From the NCBI GenBank assembly GCA_963575745.1, contig CAUYUJ010019949.1, positions 693,964 to 757,963 of the forward strand: a stretch of 64,000 nucleotides of DNA. Direction: 5' to 3'. This document shows, in pieces, positions 41,440 through 53,617 of the stretch (its first letter is position 1; every line of letters starts with the position of its first letter). The stretch comes from Prorocentrum cordatum (Eukaryota > Sar > Dinophyceae > Prorocentrales > Prorocentraceae). The notes below the pieces were generated by a model. It did not search any database. It had not been told where the DNA came from and was given only the letters and a program-made list of their open reading frames with translations. Position numbers and translations under genes: made by a program.

Positions 41440-41835
41440 ACTGTCCGAAATTCCCGTGGGCCCACGTAAGGGAGGCAATTCGTTAATTGAAGCGTGTCAG
41501 TTGTAAAGTGCCTCGCCTGAAGGAAAAATCTAGAGTAGCGAATTCCGATTGAGATCCATATATTGGTACATTTCCGATGTTGATCATATTAGCACCATAT
41601 GAACCCGTTGAAATCCGGTCGGGTTCCTTGCTCTGGGACCGATTGGTGTCCTATTGGCATCCTATAGGGATGCTTCCTATTGAAAAGGGTCCTTCCGAAT
41701 GGGAACTGGATGGGAACCGACTACAATCGGGGAACCTCCCTGGTGGAAGATTGCGGGAAACGTATTGAAATCCTACAGTGAAGCCCGATGGGGATATTAT
41801 TGGAAGCCTAGTGGAACCATACTCTCGAATACTAA
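41440..41835. other. Low-G+C spacer with degenerate GAATCC/ATTGG words
   Basis: Words such as 'tcctattgg', 'gaaatcc' and 'gggaac' recur irregularly. The similar text at 45100-45345 lies on the other side of CR copy 5. No ORF of note. Confidence 0.5.
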
Positions 41836-44800
41836 ACATAATCGGCCCACGAGCCTGGAAAGGAGTATAGAATCGTAAGGCATGGCAGCGTTTCAAATAT
41901 TCTTGAATGGGTGACGGGCAAATGCAAAGCTGAGTGCATCGATCTTAATGTACCTTGCCCAGGGCTGTGCTGTGCTGCGCCGTGCTGAATTACGATGTGC
42001 CATGCCGCGATTGTGCTCCATAGCGTTGTGGAACGAGTCCTCCTTTGCATCCGAGTCCTGACTGAACTGATCTGGAACTTAAGCTCGAGCTGCCTGAGCA
42101 CATGGTAGCTGCCCCAGAGCTAATTGACAGGGGAACATGCCAGGAGGACGCGCAGCGGAACGTCCCAAGGGACGCGCCACGCGACGTGCCAGGGGACGTG
42201 CCACGGGGACGCACCGCGGGACGTGCCAAGGGAACGCGCCAGGGAACGTGCCAATGGATTTGCCACGGGACGTGCCAGGGGACGCGCCGCGCGACGTGTC
42301 AGGGGGATTCGCCACGGAACGTGCCAAAGAACGTGGCACGTTGCAATGCTGAGTGTCTTGATCTTGATGTACCGTGCCCAGGGCTGTGTTGTGCTGCGCC
42401 GTGCTGAACTGCGGTGTGCCATGCCGCGAGTGTGCTGTGCTGCATAGCGTTGTGGAACGAGTCCTCCTTTGCATCCGAGTCCTGACTGAACTGATCTGGA
42501 TCTTAAGCTCGAGCTGCCTGAGCACATGGTAGCTGCCCCAGAGCTAATTGACAGGGGAACATGCCAGGAGGACGCGCCGCGGAACGTCCCGGGACGCACC
42601 ACGCGACGTGTCAGGGGACGTGCCACGGGGATGCACCGCGGGACGTGCCAAGGGAACGCGCCACGGAACGTGCCAATGAGTTTGCCACGGGACGTGCCAG
42701 GGGTCGCGCCGCGCGACGTTCCAGGGGGATTCGCCACGGAACGTGCCAAAGAACGTGGCACGTTGCAATGCTGAGTGTTTTGATCTTGATGTACCGTGCC
42801 CAGGGCTGTGCTGTGCTGCGCCCTGCTGAACTGCGGTGTGCCATGCCGCGATTGTGCTCCATAGCGTTGTGGATGGAGTCCTCATTTGCATCCGGGTCTT
42901 GACCAAACTGATCTGGATCTTAAGCTCGAGCTGCCTGAGCACATGGTAGCTGCCCCAGAGCTAATTGACAGGGGAACGTGCCGGGAGGACGCGCCGCGGA
43001 ACGTCCCAAGGGACGCGCAACGCGACGTGCCAGGGGACGTGCCACGGGGACGCACCGCGGGACGTGCCTAGGGGACGCGCCACGGAACGTATCGGGGACA
43101 AGCGTTTCGTTTGAGACATCTTGGCTAAATCTTCATGCTAGACATCCGCTTGGGCGACCTGGACACTTGCAAACAAGCGTTTCGCTCAACAGATCCTCAA
43201 CACATTCTTATGCTAGACATCCGCCTGGGCGAATTGGACACGTGAAAACCAGTGGTTTGGTCGAGGCATCAACGCATTTTCATGTTAGACGTCCGTTCCA
43301 GGCCCACGGGAAGGCCCATGCAAGATACCCCCCAGGTAGCCTGGACACGCTAAAGCAATTGGCTCCGCCATGTTAGATACCCCCTGGGCGGCCTGGACAC
43401 GTAAAACCACGTGGAGCCAGCTCAGGTCAACCATGTTAGATACACCCCGGGGTGGCCTGGACACGTTAAAACACGTGGGACCAGCTCTGGGCAACCATGT
43501 TAGATATTTCCATAGGTGGCCTGGACACGTTAAATCACGTGGGCCTTGCTCAGGACAACCATGTTAGATATCCCCTTGGGTGGCCTGGACATCGAATAAC
43601 ACGTGGTGCCAGCTCGGGTCAACCATGTTGGATACACCCCTAAGTAGCCTGGACACGCTAGAACACGTGGTCCTTGCTCTCGACAATTATGTTAGATACC
43701 CACTTGGGTGGCCTGGACACGTAAAAAACACGTGGCTCAAGCTCGGGACAACCATGCTAGATATCCCTTTGGGTGGCCTGGGCATGTAAAAACGCGTGGT
43801 CCTTGCTCGGGACAGCCATGTTAGATGCCCCCTCTGGGTGGCCCGGACACGTTAAAACACAAGGTTCTTGCTCGGGACAACCATGGTAGATATCCCCTTG
43901 GGTGGCCTGGACACGTAAAAAAACGTGGTGACAATTCAGGACAACCATGTCAGATACCCCCCTGCGGGGCCTGGATACGCTGAATTCGCACCTCCGCTCG
44001 AGACATCCTCGCAATGTCTTCCCTGGAGAGGCCCCAAAGCGACATCCCCTGTCCAGAGCAAGAAAGCATCACTTTTCTGTATTGGGATATGTGTTCGGGT
44101 AGCGCGGTTCGGCCCCCCGTGTGTTTCTTGATATTCGGCGTTGGGCCCGACGCCATGTTAGCTCCCTGGGCGGCCTGGACAAGTAAAACCACGTGGTTCC
44201 AGTTCGGGACAATCATGTTAGATACCCCACTGGGTGGCCTGGACACGTTAAAACACGTGGATCCAGTTCTGGGCAACCATGTTAGATCCACCCTTGGGTG
44301 GCCTGGACACGAAAAACCACGTGGTGCCAGCTCGGGACAGCCATGTTAGACACCCTTGAGTAGCCTGGACACGTTAAAACACGTTGTGCCAGCTCCGGGC
44401 AATCACATTACGTACCCCTTTGGGTGGCCTGGACACGCTATAACACGTGGTCCTTGCTCGGGACAACCATGTTAGATATCCCCTTGGGTGGCCTGGACAC
44501 GCAGAAACACGTGGTGCAAACTAGGGACAACCATGTTGGATACACGCCCGAACAGCCTGGACACGTGAAAACACGTGCTCCTTGCTCGGGACAACCATGT
44601 TAGATACCCCCTCTGGGTGGCCTGGACACGTAGAAACACGTTGTTCCAATTCGGGACAATCATGTTATATACCACACTGGGTGGCCCGGACATGTAAAAA
44701 CATGTGTTTCAGCTCGGGGCAACCATGTTAGATACCCCCTGGGTGACCAGGGCCCTCGTGGGACCTCCTGGAGAGGGCCAATCTAGGGGAACACACGTAA

Positions 44801-45099
44801 AAACACACGGATTCGTGCCCCTGGAGCAGGCCAAGATATGGGAACAAAAGTAAAAACACACGGACTCGTGCCCCTGACCCACATGTGTCCCGCACCTTCT
44901 GTTTTATCGATCGGAATTTCAAAAATCAGCGTTTCTTTCGGGACATCCTCAAATGTTCATTCCCCGGCCCTGCGCGACTTTGTTTTTTATCGTAAATAAA
45001 CTCGCCAGCCCGTCGCAAGTAAAGACCCGGCCTTTGGTAACAAAACTGAACGAGAACCTTGGGCCGATGCCCTTTCTGGGAAAAACATCTTGAAATCCA
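41836..45099 (+). repeat. CR copy 5 (H-A-A-A-C-B-J-B-D)
   Basis: H runs 41840-41940. Three A units of ~415-425 bp follow, with CTGATCTGGA at about 42067, 42492 and 42909. C is 43095-43290 and B units cover 43300-44745, with J at 43985-44160. A linker ('cccgcaccttctgttttatcgatcgg') and D (44925-45090) end in 'cttgggccgatgccctttctgggaaaa'. This is the cleanest copy for defining the unit. Confidence 0.88.
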
Positions 45100-46298
45100 T
45101 TTGGATGTTTCCCTTTTCGATTCATCTGGGGATACGAGTAGTACCCCGATCAGGAACTAAGTTAACCCAATCCAGCAAGAACCCTTCCTGCTTGAGTCCT
45201 ACTGTAAATCGACTGGCGTCCTGTTGTTATCCCCGTGGAATCCAAGAGGAGCCATTAGCACCCAGTTGAGATCCACTGGGAATCGTTTTCTAGGGAGTCA
45301 TTTTTTAGGGAGCCCGATTGGAATCCAACAAGAGCCCGTCTCATTGGCATGCAAGAGTGCCCATCCTGACACGCCTGCCATGTTCAATCCGATTTCGTGC
45401 GTGCAAGCTTGACGTGGCTTCAGGTCCTTGCCTTTTGTCGGACTCCTGGCAGCCCCAGGCGGCCCCGGGATGGTCCCCAAGACGGCTCTTGCTCAAGGCT
45501 GTCTCCGGAAGGACCCACGGCGGCCTCAGAAGGCTCCATCGACAGCCCATGACGGCCCCAGGAGGCCCCTCCTCGAGCCCTTCCAGATGGCCGCAAGGGC
45601 GCAGAAATTGCCCGAGAGCATCCCAAGGCGATCCAGAAGCCCCCTTCCCTCGCCCCCCCCCCCCTGCATCCTGCTCCTCCCACGCCCCTCCTCCTTCCGA
45701 CGGCGACGACAACAACAAGAACGAATGGCGGCAGCCTTCCTCGTTCCCTTGCTCGTCCTCCTCCTCCTTCTCCTCCTTCTCCTCCTCCTTCTCCTCCTTC
45801 TCCTCCTCTTGCCGTTCCTCGCTCATCTCCCGCCAACCCCTCTCGCCTCATCTATCCGACTCTTGTTCCCACGGCCATCCAGCCTCCGACGGCGACGACG
45901 ACGAATGACGCAGGACCAGTGACGACGAAAGCAAATGATCACGACGACGACTACGAGTGAACATGCCTGACGGCGCAAGAAAAAACCCAAGCTGGCCCAA
46001 AAGGGCTTCCCGAAGTATCCAAGACGCCTTGAGTGGGCCCCTCCACGGCCCAAGAATCCCCCAAGAGACCCTCCATATTGCCATGTAAGGCCAACCACGT
46101 GCGAGCAAAAAGCTACGTCTTCTCGTCCTCCGCATCCTCCCGATTCCCAGCCTCCTCCAACGGCATCGTCATCATCTTCCCGATTATCCTACACATCCTC
46201 CTCCTCCTCGCCCTCCTGCGACGGCGACCGACGACGGACGATCGAAGCAGACGACCACTGACGATTGGTGACGCACGATTGGCCACGACCACGACGAA

Positions 46299-46329
<31 letters not shown>

Positions 46330-46479
46330 CACGACGACGACGACGACAGACGCCCTCCATCCTCCATCTACACTTCCTCCCGCCCACTCCTCATCTACCG
46401 TACTCCCCCTCCCAGCTCCTCCTCCTTCCCACGGCGAGGACAACCAGTAATGACGCCTGACGACGAGTCCAAGTCATGA
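45100..46479. other. Repeat-rich spacer with no supported gene
   Basis: 45100-45345 resembles 41440-41835. 45430-45620 is a reversed CTTGGGG-family minisatellite. (CTC/TTC)n lies at 45755-45812 and (GAC)n at 46296-46348. Serine- or arginine-rich ORFs are by-products. Confidence 0.6.
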
Positions 46480-46699
46480 GTGAGCAGGCGTTGCGGCCCA
46501 AGAGGGCCGACCGAAGGATCCACGACGGCCTCAGAAGGCCTCTCCACGGCCGACGGCGGCCCCAAGAGACTCTCCACGGCCAAGAGGTTCTCCAAAGGAC
46601 GCTCGAAAAGCCCCACGGGAGCCCGAGAGACCCGCAATACGGCCTGAGCTGCAGGAGAGCTCAAGATATGGGGGCGAAAATGCGTCACATGTAGCACCG

Positions 46700-46800
46700 G
46701 TCCTCCTCCTCCTCCTCCTCCTCCTCCTCCTCCGCCTCCTCCTCCTCCTCCTCCTCCTCCTCCTCCTCCTCCTCCTCCTCCTCCTCCTCCTCCTCCTCCC
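46700..46800 (+). repeat. (TCC)n tract
   Basis: About 33 CTC/TCC triplets with one GCC interruption. Confidence 0.96.
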
Positions 46801-46819
46801 CCCCTTTCACCTCTTACAC

Positions 46820-47160
46820 TTCGCTCAGAAGCCTCAGAAGCCTCTGCAGAGCGCTCAGAAAGCCTCATAATCTTCTGCAGAGCGCTCAAGCGCTCAGAAA
46901 CTTCAGAAGCCTTTGCAGAACGCTCAGGCACTCAGAAGCCTCAGAAGCCTCTGCAGAGCTTTCAGAGGCTTGTGAGCGCTGGTTGTAAATAGCCCCGTCT
47001 GGGTTGTACGGTGGGCCGTTCTGGTTGTAAAATGGTCTGTTCTGGCTGTAGAGATGTCGCTCTCACAGGAAAGCCAGATGTATGATTTGATCCTCTGTTG
47101 GTTGCAAAGTGCCCCTATCTCGGCTGCAAGATGTCGTTCTGGTTGGAAAGAGAGCCCGAG
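46820..47160 (+). repeat. CTCAGAAGCC array followed by CTGGTTGTAAA array
   Basis: 46820-46975 holds ~30-bp units of 'gctcagaagcctcagaagcctctgcagagc'. 46980-47160 holds ~22-bp degenerate units around 'ttctggttgtaaaatg'. An inverted relative of the latter is at 41285-41430. Confidence 0.8.
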
Positions 47161-47269
47161 TCTTGAATCTCCACCTCCTCCCGCGAGTGTCTTCGGGTCG
47201 CCAGGGGGTCCCGGGACCTCCGTGGGCCGTCCCGTGCTCGGGGGAGGAAAAGAGGGGGGTGATGACTAG

Positions 47270-48330
47270 GGGGGGGAGGATATCGTGGCGTGGGCCATGA
47301 TATTCCCTCTGATCTCCTGGCACCGCTTCTTACTTCACTACCTCCCTGGCTCCCCCGCTGGGCCGCGCACATGCCGCCGGTCATGATTTGCACCCCCCCC
47401 TCTTGGACACCCCCCTCTTGGCCGCTCCCGACGTGTGCGGCCCGGGGCCGCCCCCCGGAGCCCCTCGGCCTCTCGCGCGGCGGCGGCGGGCTCCGCCTCG
47501 CCGAGGCCACCGCGCGTCGGGCAGCAGCGGAGCCAGCGCGTGCGCCCAGCAGGCGGGCGTGGCGCGGAGCGCGCGGTGGGCCCCGCAGGCGCGTCGCCAC
47601 GGCGGGGCTGCGCTGGCGCGAGCGCGCGCCCCGCGGGCCTCCCCCCTTCCCCCCCTCCCCCCCTGCCCCCCTCGCCCCCGCGCGCCTCTGTCGTGTCGTC
47701 CTTCGTCGTCGTTTCTCCCTCTCTGCCACAGGGCTCCTGCCGGCTGGTAAAAAAGTGTCGCCACGGCGGGGGCACCAGAAGTCGGGTGGTCCAGTGGAAG
47801 CCCATGGCAAGAAGCACCCTCCTCTTGCCTCCAGGGTGCCCTGGGCTTCTTCGGCTTCGATGGTCCTGCTATGGAAAGCGTGGCGCTCCCACACGAAAAA
47901 TCGATGGATATGGGGTCTCAGGGTCGGGTTTCTTGTGGAAGGTTTCTTGTGGTCGAGCTCCTATTGTAAGACTCCCGAGTGTCAGGAGCGAAAGACGGAC
48001 GCAGATGTACATGAACCCACCTTGGTTTCGAAGGTGTGCATCGCGCGGGCGTTCGGTTCGTAACACGAAGCTGGCCTCCCGACTGGGGGGGCCATGTTCG
48101 TGGTTGGGTGCGAACGTTCTTTGTGGATTCCCGCTCGTGCCTGATCCTGATAAGGATGATTTGCCCCCTCTTCTCTAGCCTTGACGGTTGGCGTCAGGGC
48201 CCGGGCTGTGGGCGACGTTGGGCCAACGAGCCGTTGGTCGCGCCCCCCACCCCCACCCCCCGCGCCGCTGGACAGCCCAGGCGAAGCGCAACACTGCCTG
48301 AGGCGCTCCTCCCCCCCCGCGCGCGCCGGG
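47270..48330. other. Very G+C-rich stretch with long overlapping ORFs, no gene called
   Basis: ORFs of 120-260 codons run on both strands, but all are Pro/Arg/Gly/Ala-rich and none shows a domain. Open frames are expected by chance in sequence this rich in G+C. An AG acceptor-like CTCTGCCACAG lies at about 47730. I cannot support a product. Confidence 0.45.
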
Positions 48331-48344
48331 ACGGGGCAGAGAGG

Positions 48345-48685
48345 CGACCTCGAGAGGAGAGGGGAGCAGAGGAGAGGAGAGGGGAGGAGAGGGGAGGAGG
48401 GGAGGAGAGGGGAGGGGAGGGGACAGAAGGGGAGGGTAGGGGAGGAGAGGAGGGGGGTCAGTGGGGGCGGAAGGGGAGGGTAGGGGAGGAGAGGAGGGGG
48501 GTCAGTGGGGGGAGAAGGCAGCAGGAGGAGGGGAGAAGGAGGAGCTGGAGGAATTCGGCGTTGGTTGCCTTGGAACGGGTCACGTCTTCGGGCTCTCGGG
48601 GTCCTAGCGAGCGAGCGAAGAGGAGGAGGTGTGAGCGGGTGAAGAGCAGGAGGAGGAGGAGGAGGAGGAGGAGGAGGAGGAGCTG
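48345..48685 (+). repeat. GGGGAGGA-type purine array and (GGA)n
   Basis: GAGGGGAGGAGAGG units to about 48500, including a direct repeat of ~50 bases around 'gaaggggagggtaggggaggagaggaggggggtcagtg' (48427 and 48471). (GGA)n lies at 48645-48680. Confidence 0.88.
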
Positions 48686-48689
48686 ACGT

Positions 48690-49480
48690 ATTAACATGCC
48701 CACCCACGCTCACCCAGCACATTGCTCACGCCGTTTTGGTCACGCGCGAGATGAGTGGTAGAGCAACTCTCTTGGCACGTGCATACTGTGCCCAGCGCGC
48801 ACGTACCAAGTGCCGCCATGCACGTTCATGTAACAGTGTCAGAGCAGACGCTGGTATTCAAATCAGGGGCCTCGCCCCAACATCTTATCTCCCAAAGGGT
48901 GGTGGTACGAGGTAGAGTATACTCCTAAAGGGTGCGGCGCTCCACGTCCGTCCTCGTAGTCGTGGCTGGTTTTGCCGTATGGGGCGCCAGTTCACATCAG
49001 CTCTTAGACCCCGAGGCGCCTCCGGGCACGGGCCTGGGGCATGGCGGGCCGCAGAAGAGCGCTCCCGAGGGCTGGCCCGAGGGCGACCCAGACGGCAGCC
49101 AGGATGGCAGCCCCAAGGATAGCGAGCACTGAGGGCAGCGCTGGAGCTGCTGGGGGGGCAGCCCCGGTCGCTGCCGAGAGCACGTTGCCCCAAGGGTTGG
49201 CCCGAGCGCAGCTTCTGCCCTTCCCAGATCTCCTCGCGCTGTCGAAAGATATCACAATTGGCAAGTTTCTTGGGTATTCGGTCACTGTCATCTGACTGTG
49301 GGCCCTTACGGGGCCCTGGGGCCGTCAAACAATTACCCAGGATGAGAAGCCCTCCCCAGGGAAGATGTCGAGACACCATGTCTCAAATATAAAAATTAGC
49401 CTGGCGAAGGACCCAACCATATGCAACTGTGAATACCGCAAGTGTGAATATCGTTTTCGGCGGCGCCCTCTGGGGGTGGA
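48690..49480. other. Spacer, nothing recognised
   Basis: No sustained coding frame. A tRNA-like 'gagtggtagagcaa' lies at 48749-48762 but lacks a matching T arm at the right distance. Confidence 0.5.
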
Positions 49481-49494
49481 GTGGACGAAACCAT

Positions 49495-50430
49495 GCGAAC
49501 ACCCCCACTGGGGCCTTCGGTGGAGCTCCCTATGGGGCTACGAAACGCTGCCCGGTGGGGGAACCGCATCATGAATAGACCGCATGGCGGCGGTGGAGCT
49601 CCCTGGGTGGGGCTACGAAACGCTGCCCTGGGTGGGGGAACCGCATGCGAACACCCCCACTGGGGCCTTCGGTGGAGCTCCCTATGGGGCTACGAAACGC
49701 TGCCCTGGGTGGGGGAACCGCATGCGAACACCCCCACTGGGGCCTTCGGTGGAGCTCCCTATGGGGCCACGAAACGCTGCCCTGGGTGGGGGAACCGCAT
49801 GCGAACACCCCCACTGGGGCCTTCGGTGGAGCTCCCTATGGGGCTACGAAACGCTGCCCTGGGTGGGGGAACCGCATGCGAACACCCCCACTGGGGCCTT
49901 CGGTGGAGCTCCCTATGGGGCCACGAAACGCTGCCCTGGGTGGGGGAACCGCATGCGAACACCCCCACTGGGGCCTTCGGTGGAGCTCCCTATGGGGCTA
50001 CGAAACGCTGCCCTGGGTGGGGGAACCGCATGCGAACACCCCCACTGGGGCCTTCGGTGGAGCTCCCTATGGGGCCACGAAACGCTGCCCTGGGTGGGGG
50101 AACCGCATGCGAACACCCCCACTGGGGCCTTCGGTGGAGCTCCCTATGGGGCTACGAAACGCTGCCCTGGGTGGGGGAACCGCATGCGAACACCCCCACT
50201 GGGGCCTTCGGTGGAGCTCCCTATGGGGCCACGAAACGCTGCCCTGGGTGGGGGAACCGCATGCGAACACCCCCACTGGGGCCTTCGGTGGAGCTCCCTA
50301 TGGGGCTACGAAACGCTGCCCTGGGTGGGGGAACCGCATGCGAACACCCCCACTGGGGCCTTCGGTGGAGCTCCCTATGGGGCCACGAAACGCTGCCCTG
50401 GGTGGGGGAACCGCATGCGAACACCCCCGG
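49495..50430 (+). repeat. 77-bp satellite with strict 154-bp dimer alternation
   Basis: A diverged leader (49495-49647) is followed by ten almost identical 77-bp units, 49648-50417, and a partial unit. Each has GCGAACACCCCCACTGGGGC, 'cttcggtggagctccctatgggg' and 'acgaaacgctgccctgggtgggggaacc'. Units alternate without exception between GGGGCTACG and GGGGCCACG. Because 77 is not a multiple of three and the unit has no stop in any forward frame, all three forward frames stay open. The resulting 350-440-codon ORFs are artefacts unless shown otherwise. Confidence 0.96.
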
Positions 50431-50689
50431 AGGAGGGAGGAGGAGAGGAAGGAGGGGAACGCGGGGCACCGTCTCTTCAAAACGAGGACCCAACACCACA
50501 GGATGGTTGGGAAAAAGTCAAGTCTGCTGATGTCCGATTGTTCCACGTTCCCACTCCCTTCTACCCAATATTCTTCTCTTCCATCCCCATCGCACCAGAC
50601 CAGACTGCGGGATTCCAACCCTTCATCTTCTCTTGTCCCCCCGTGCTGTGCGCACGACCGCCAGCAGGCGTCTCTTATTGAAAATAATA

Positions 50690-50904
50690 GTAGTAGTAAT
50701 ATTAATACTAATACTAATAATAATAATAATAATACGAATAATACGAATAACAATAATAAAGATAATAATAATCATAGTAGTAATAGTAATAGTAATAATA
50801 ATGCCAATAATAGTATTCATAATAATAAGTATAATAATAAAAATGAGAATAGTACTAATACTAATAATAATACTGAGAATAATGATGATAATAATAATAA
50901 TGAA

Positions 50905-50946
<42 letters not shown>
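50690..50946 (+). repeat. (AAT)n array
   Basis: AAT triplets with AGT, ACT, GAT and AAA variants. It lies downstream of the 77-bp satellite with ~260 bases between. Confidence 0.95.
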
Positions 50947-50947
<1 letters not shown>

Positions 50948-51099
50948 TAACGTACCTCGATTAGCACACCAGTCAGTCAGACAATCCAACGCTCACTGTG
51001 CAACGCTCCGCGTCCCCACCAGCCCTTCCAGACACGATTCCCAGAGGAGCTGCCGAGAGGAGGCATCGGGATCTGTGTGAGCCAGAGGCCCAGGGGATG

Positions 51100-51260
51100 C
51101 GTCATTGGGTCTCTTGGGGTGTCTCTTGATGGCCTCTTAGAGGCAGATTGAAGCGTCTCGAGGGCCCCTTGCTGGCTCTTGCAGCCTCGTAGGGGCCTCT
51201 GGGGGGGCCTCTTAGGGTCCTCTTGGGGGGCCTCTTGGGGCTCTCTTGATTGCTTTTCGG
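51100..51260 (+). repeat. CTTGGGG-type minisatellite
   Basis: 'gggtctcttggggtgtctcttgatggcctctt' and similar units. Confidence 0.75.
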
Positions 51261-51559
51261 GCAGTCGTTCGTTCGGTCACGTGGAAGGCGATCGATCAAA
51301 GGAGAAAATCATGTTCACACTCTCGCTGAGGCCATGTTGCTCTAATGGGTCACGGGGCGTCCGTCCAGACCCAGGGGGAGGGGGTGGGGGGGAGTCAAGC
51401 TACCCCAAGCCGCAAGCCGTGTCATTCATTCCCACCTGCCCTCCCACTCCCATCGGCAGCATCCGAGCCTGGGGTTCGGATCCCGCTGAGCTCATGAGTC
51501 CCGTCGGAAGCGCAGTGCACCTTGTATTGTTTTTGTCCGGGATCGTTTGCTTGCCCTGA

Positions 51560-53100
51560 GCAGTCAATATGAGAGCACTTCCCCGCCCACTTCTGTCAAA
51601 ACCACTGCAACATGATCGCGGGGCGCCTGCGCATAAACCAGCTTTTGCCACACTGTGTATTGTAGATTGTGTGCTGGTGGGCATGGTGGGTCTGCGCAGA
51701 GCAGACTTTTTGAGGGCACCGCCGCCGTCCCTGGTCAAAGGCAGATGCAAAGTGGTCATGGGGCGCCCGCGCATGACCGATCCAGATTTAGCAGCAGAGT
51801 GTGTTTCACAGTGTGTTCTGACGGGGATGGCAGGCCTGCACAGAGCGGTCAACACGAGGACCACCCCGTCGCGTTTGTCAAAGGCCATGCCAAGTGCTCA
51901 CGGGGTGCCCGCGCAGGGTCCAGGTTTTGCCGCAACGTGCATGTTGCTTTGTCTTGTCCGAGATGTGGTGGGGGGGCCGCACTGTCCCAGGTTTGTCGCC
52001 AGTCGCGGGCGGGGAGGGGGTGTGTAGTCATATGAAGAAGGAACAGTGGCCAATACATTTCTCCTAAACGCAAGTTGTTTGGCTCACTCGCACCCGCCCT
52101 CCCAAGACATGAGTGGTACCCGAGTCTCAGCATGTTCACCTGTTCTTTTATGATGGACAGCTACTGGGAACCAATACAAACGCCAGGTACTCGACGCTGG
52201 GGCGAGGTTCGTCACGCAGGCGCGCCACGCGCACCAGGCGCCCCACAGGCCCAAGCGTGCCAGGTTCGCCAGATGTGCCGCGTGTGTCAAGTGTGCCGCA
52301 TGCTTCAGCCACGCCAGGTGCACCACGCTCTGGGCACGCGCAGAGTGCGCCAGGTGCGCCCACGCACATAGGGAAACATGTCGGCCTCCGCAATCGTTTT
52401 CAAGACCGTTTGTACAATCGCGACGAAGTGGCCGTCAGGATGTCAAGTGGGCCTGCACACAGCAGGCAATACAGCAGAATCCGCACCGTCCTTGTCAAAA
52501 ACCTGTGCAAAGTGATCGCGGAGTGCCCGCGCATGATCCAGCTTTAGCCGCGAAGTGCAGTTTACATGGTTTTCACAGTGATGGTGGCCCTGCGCAAGTC
52601 AGGCCATATGCTGGCACCCTGTCCGCTCCTGTCAAAAAAAACTAGCAAAGTGCTCTCGGGGCCTCCTAACATGACCCAGGGTTTTGCCGCAAAGTGCACC
52701 TTGCAGTGTTCTTCAGGGATGGCGGAGGGTGAGGCCGCACTGGCCGTGGTTTGTCGCCGGTCGGGTGGGGAAGGGGGCGTATACGAATACAACGAAAGGC
52801 AGTGATCAAGCTACCCTTTCCGAAGGCCGGCCGTCTCGCTCACCCCCGCCCGCCCTCCCACCACATCACTAGCACCCGGGCGCCCCTGCCAAGTAGCAAC
52901 GCAAAGTGGTTGCGGGAGGCCCGCGCATGCTCGCTGCCAGAAAGCATTTGGGTCCAGTGCTTGGGGTGATGGGCCTGCGCGCAGCAGGCAATATGCTGTC
53001 CCCCCCTCGTCTATGTCCAACAAACAATGCAACGTGATCGCTTGGTGCCCGCGCGTGGTCCAGATTTTGCCGCAACGTGCATGTTTCCATACCTTAGGCT
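51560..53100 (+). repeat. Diverged ~143-bp tandem array
   Basis: The box GATCGCGGGGCGCCCGCGCATG (with variants) recurs near 51613, 51757, 51897, 52512, 52654, 52910 and 53037. It is preceded by 'gtcaaa..c.a.gcaaagtg' and followed by 'cca.gttttgccgcaaagtgca'. Adjacent boxes are about 140-145 bases apart; the larger gaps hold other sequence. No coding sense. Confidence 0.8.
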
Positions 53101-53219
53101 CTGCCTAGAAGAGTTCTTACTGTCTTAGCTTAAAGGGGCCGGGCAGTGGAAATCACCTCGGGCGGTTCCCCCAGGATCCGCCCCGCGGTTCCCCCAGTTG
53201 CGCCCCTTGGGTTCACCCA

Positions 53220-53527
53220 GCTTAGCTCAGCTTAGCTTATCTCATCTTAGCTTAGCTTAGCTTTACCTAGCCTAGCCTAGCTTAGCTTGGCTTAGCTTAG
53301 CCTAGCTTAGCTTTGCTTAGCTTTGCTAATTTCAGATTAGCTTAGCTTAGCTTAGCTTGGCTTAGCTTAGCTTAGCCTAGCCTAGCCTAGCTTTGCTCAG
53401 CTTAGCTTAGCATAGCTTAGCTTACCTTAGTTTAGCTTAGCTTAGCGCAGCATAGCGCAGCGCAGCATTAGCACATCATAGCATAGCATAGCCAAGCATA
53501 GCATAGCATAGCATAGCATAGCATAGC
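53220..53527 (+). repeat. AGCTT-type pentanucleotide satellite, grading into AGCAT
   Basis: About 50 units of CTTAG/CCTAG at 53220-53450, then GCATA units at 53450-53527. The change of unit is gradual (CTTAG to CATAG by way of CGCAG). Confidence 0.95.
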
Positions 53528-53578
53528 GACGACGACGACGACGACGGCGACGGCGACAACGGCGACGACGGCGACGGA

Positions 53579-53617
<39 letters not shown>

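Noticed and set aside
47115-48063. Overlapping 240-260-codon ORFs on both strands
   Set aside because: They are Pro/Arg/Gly/Ala-rich in every frame, with no motif, in extremely G+C-rich sequence where chance ORFs are long.
48749-48867. tRNA gene or tRNA-derived SINE
   Set aside because: 'gagtggtagagcaa' resembles an A box and 'ggtattcaaatc' a B box, but they are about 100 bases apart and no acceptor stem or anticodon arm can be drawn.
49645-50964. A 439-codon plus-strand ORF (and two others of 349 and 365 codons) over the 77-bp satellite
   Set aside because: The unit has no forward stop and 77 is not a multiple of three, so all frames are open. The end of the longest ORF is an (AAT)n asparagine run. 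Nothing points to a protein.
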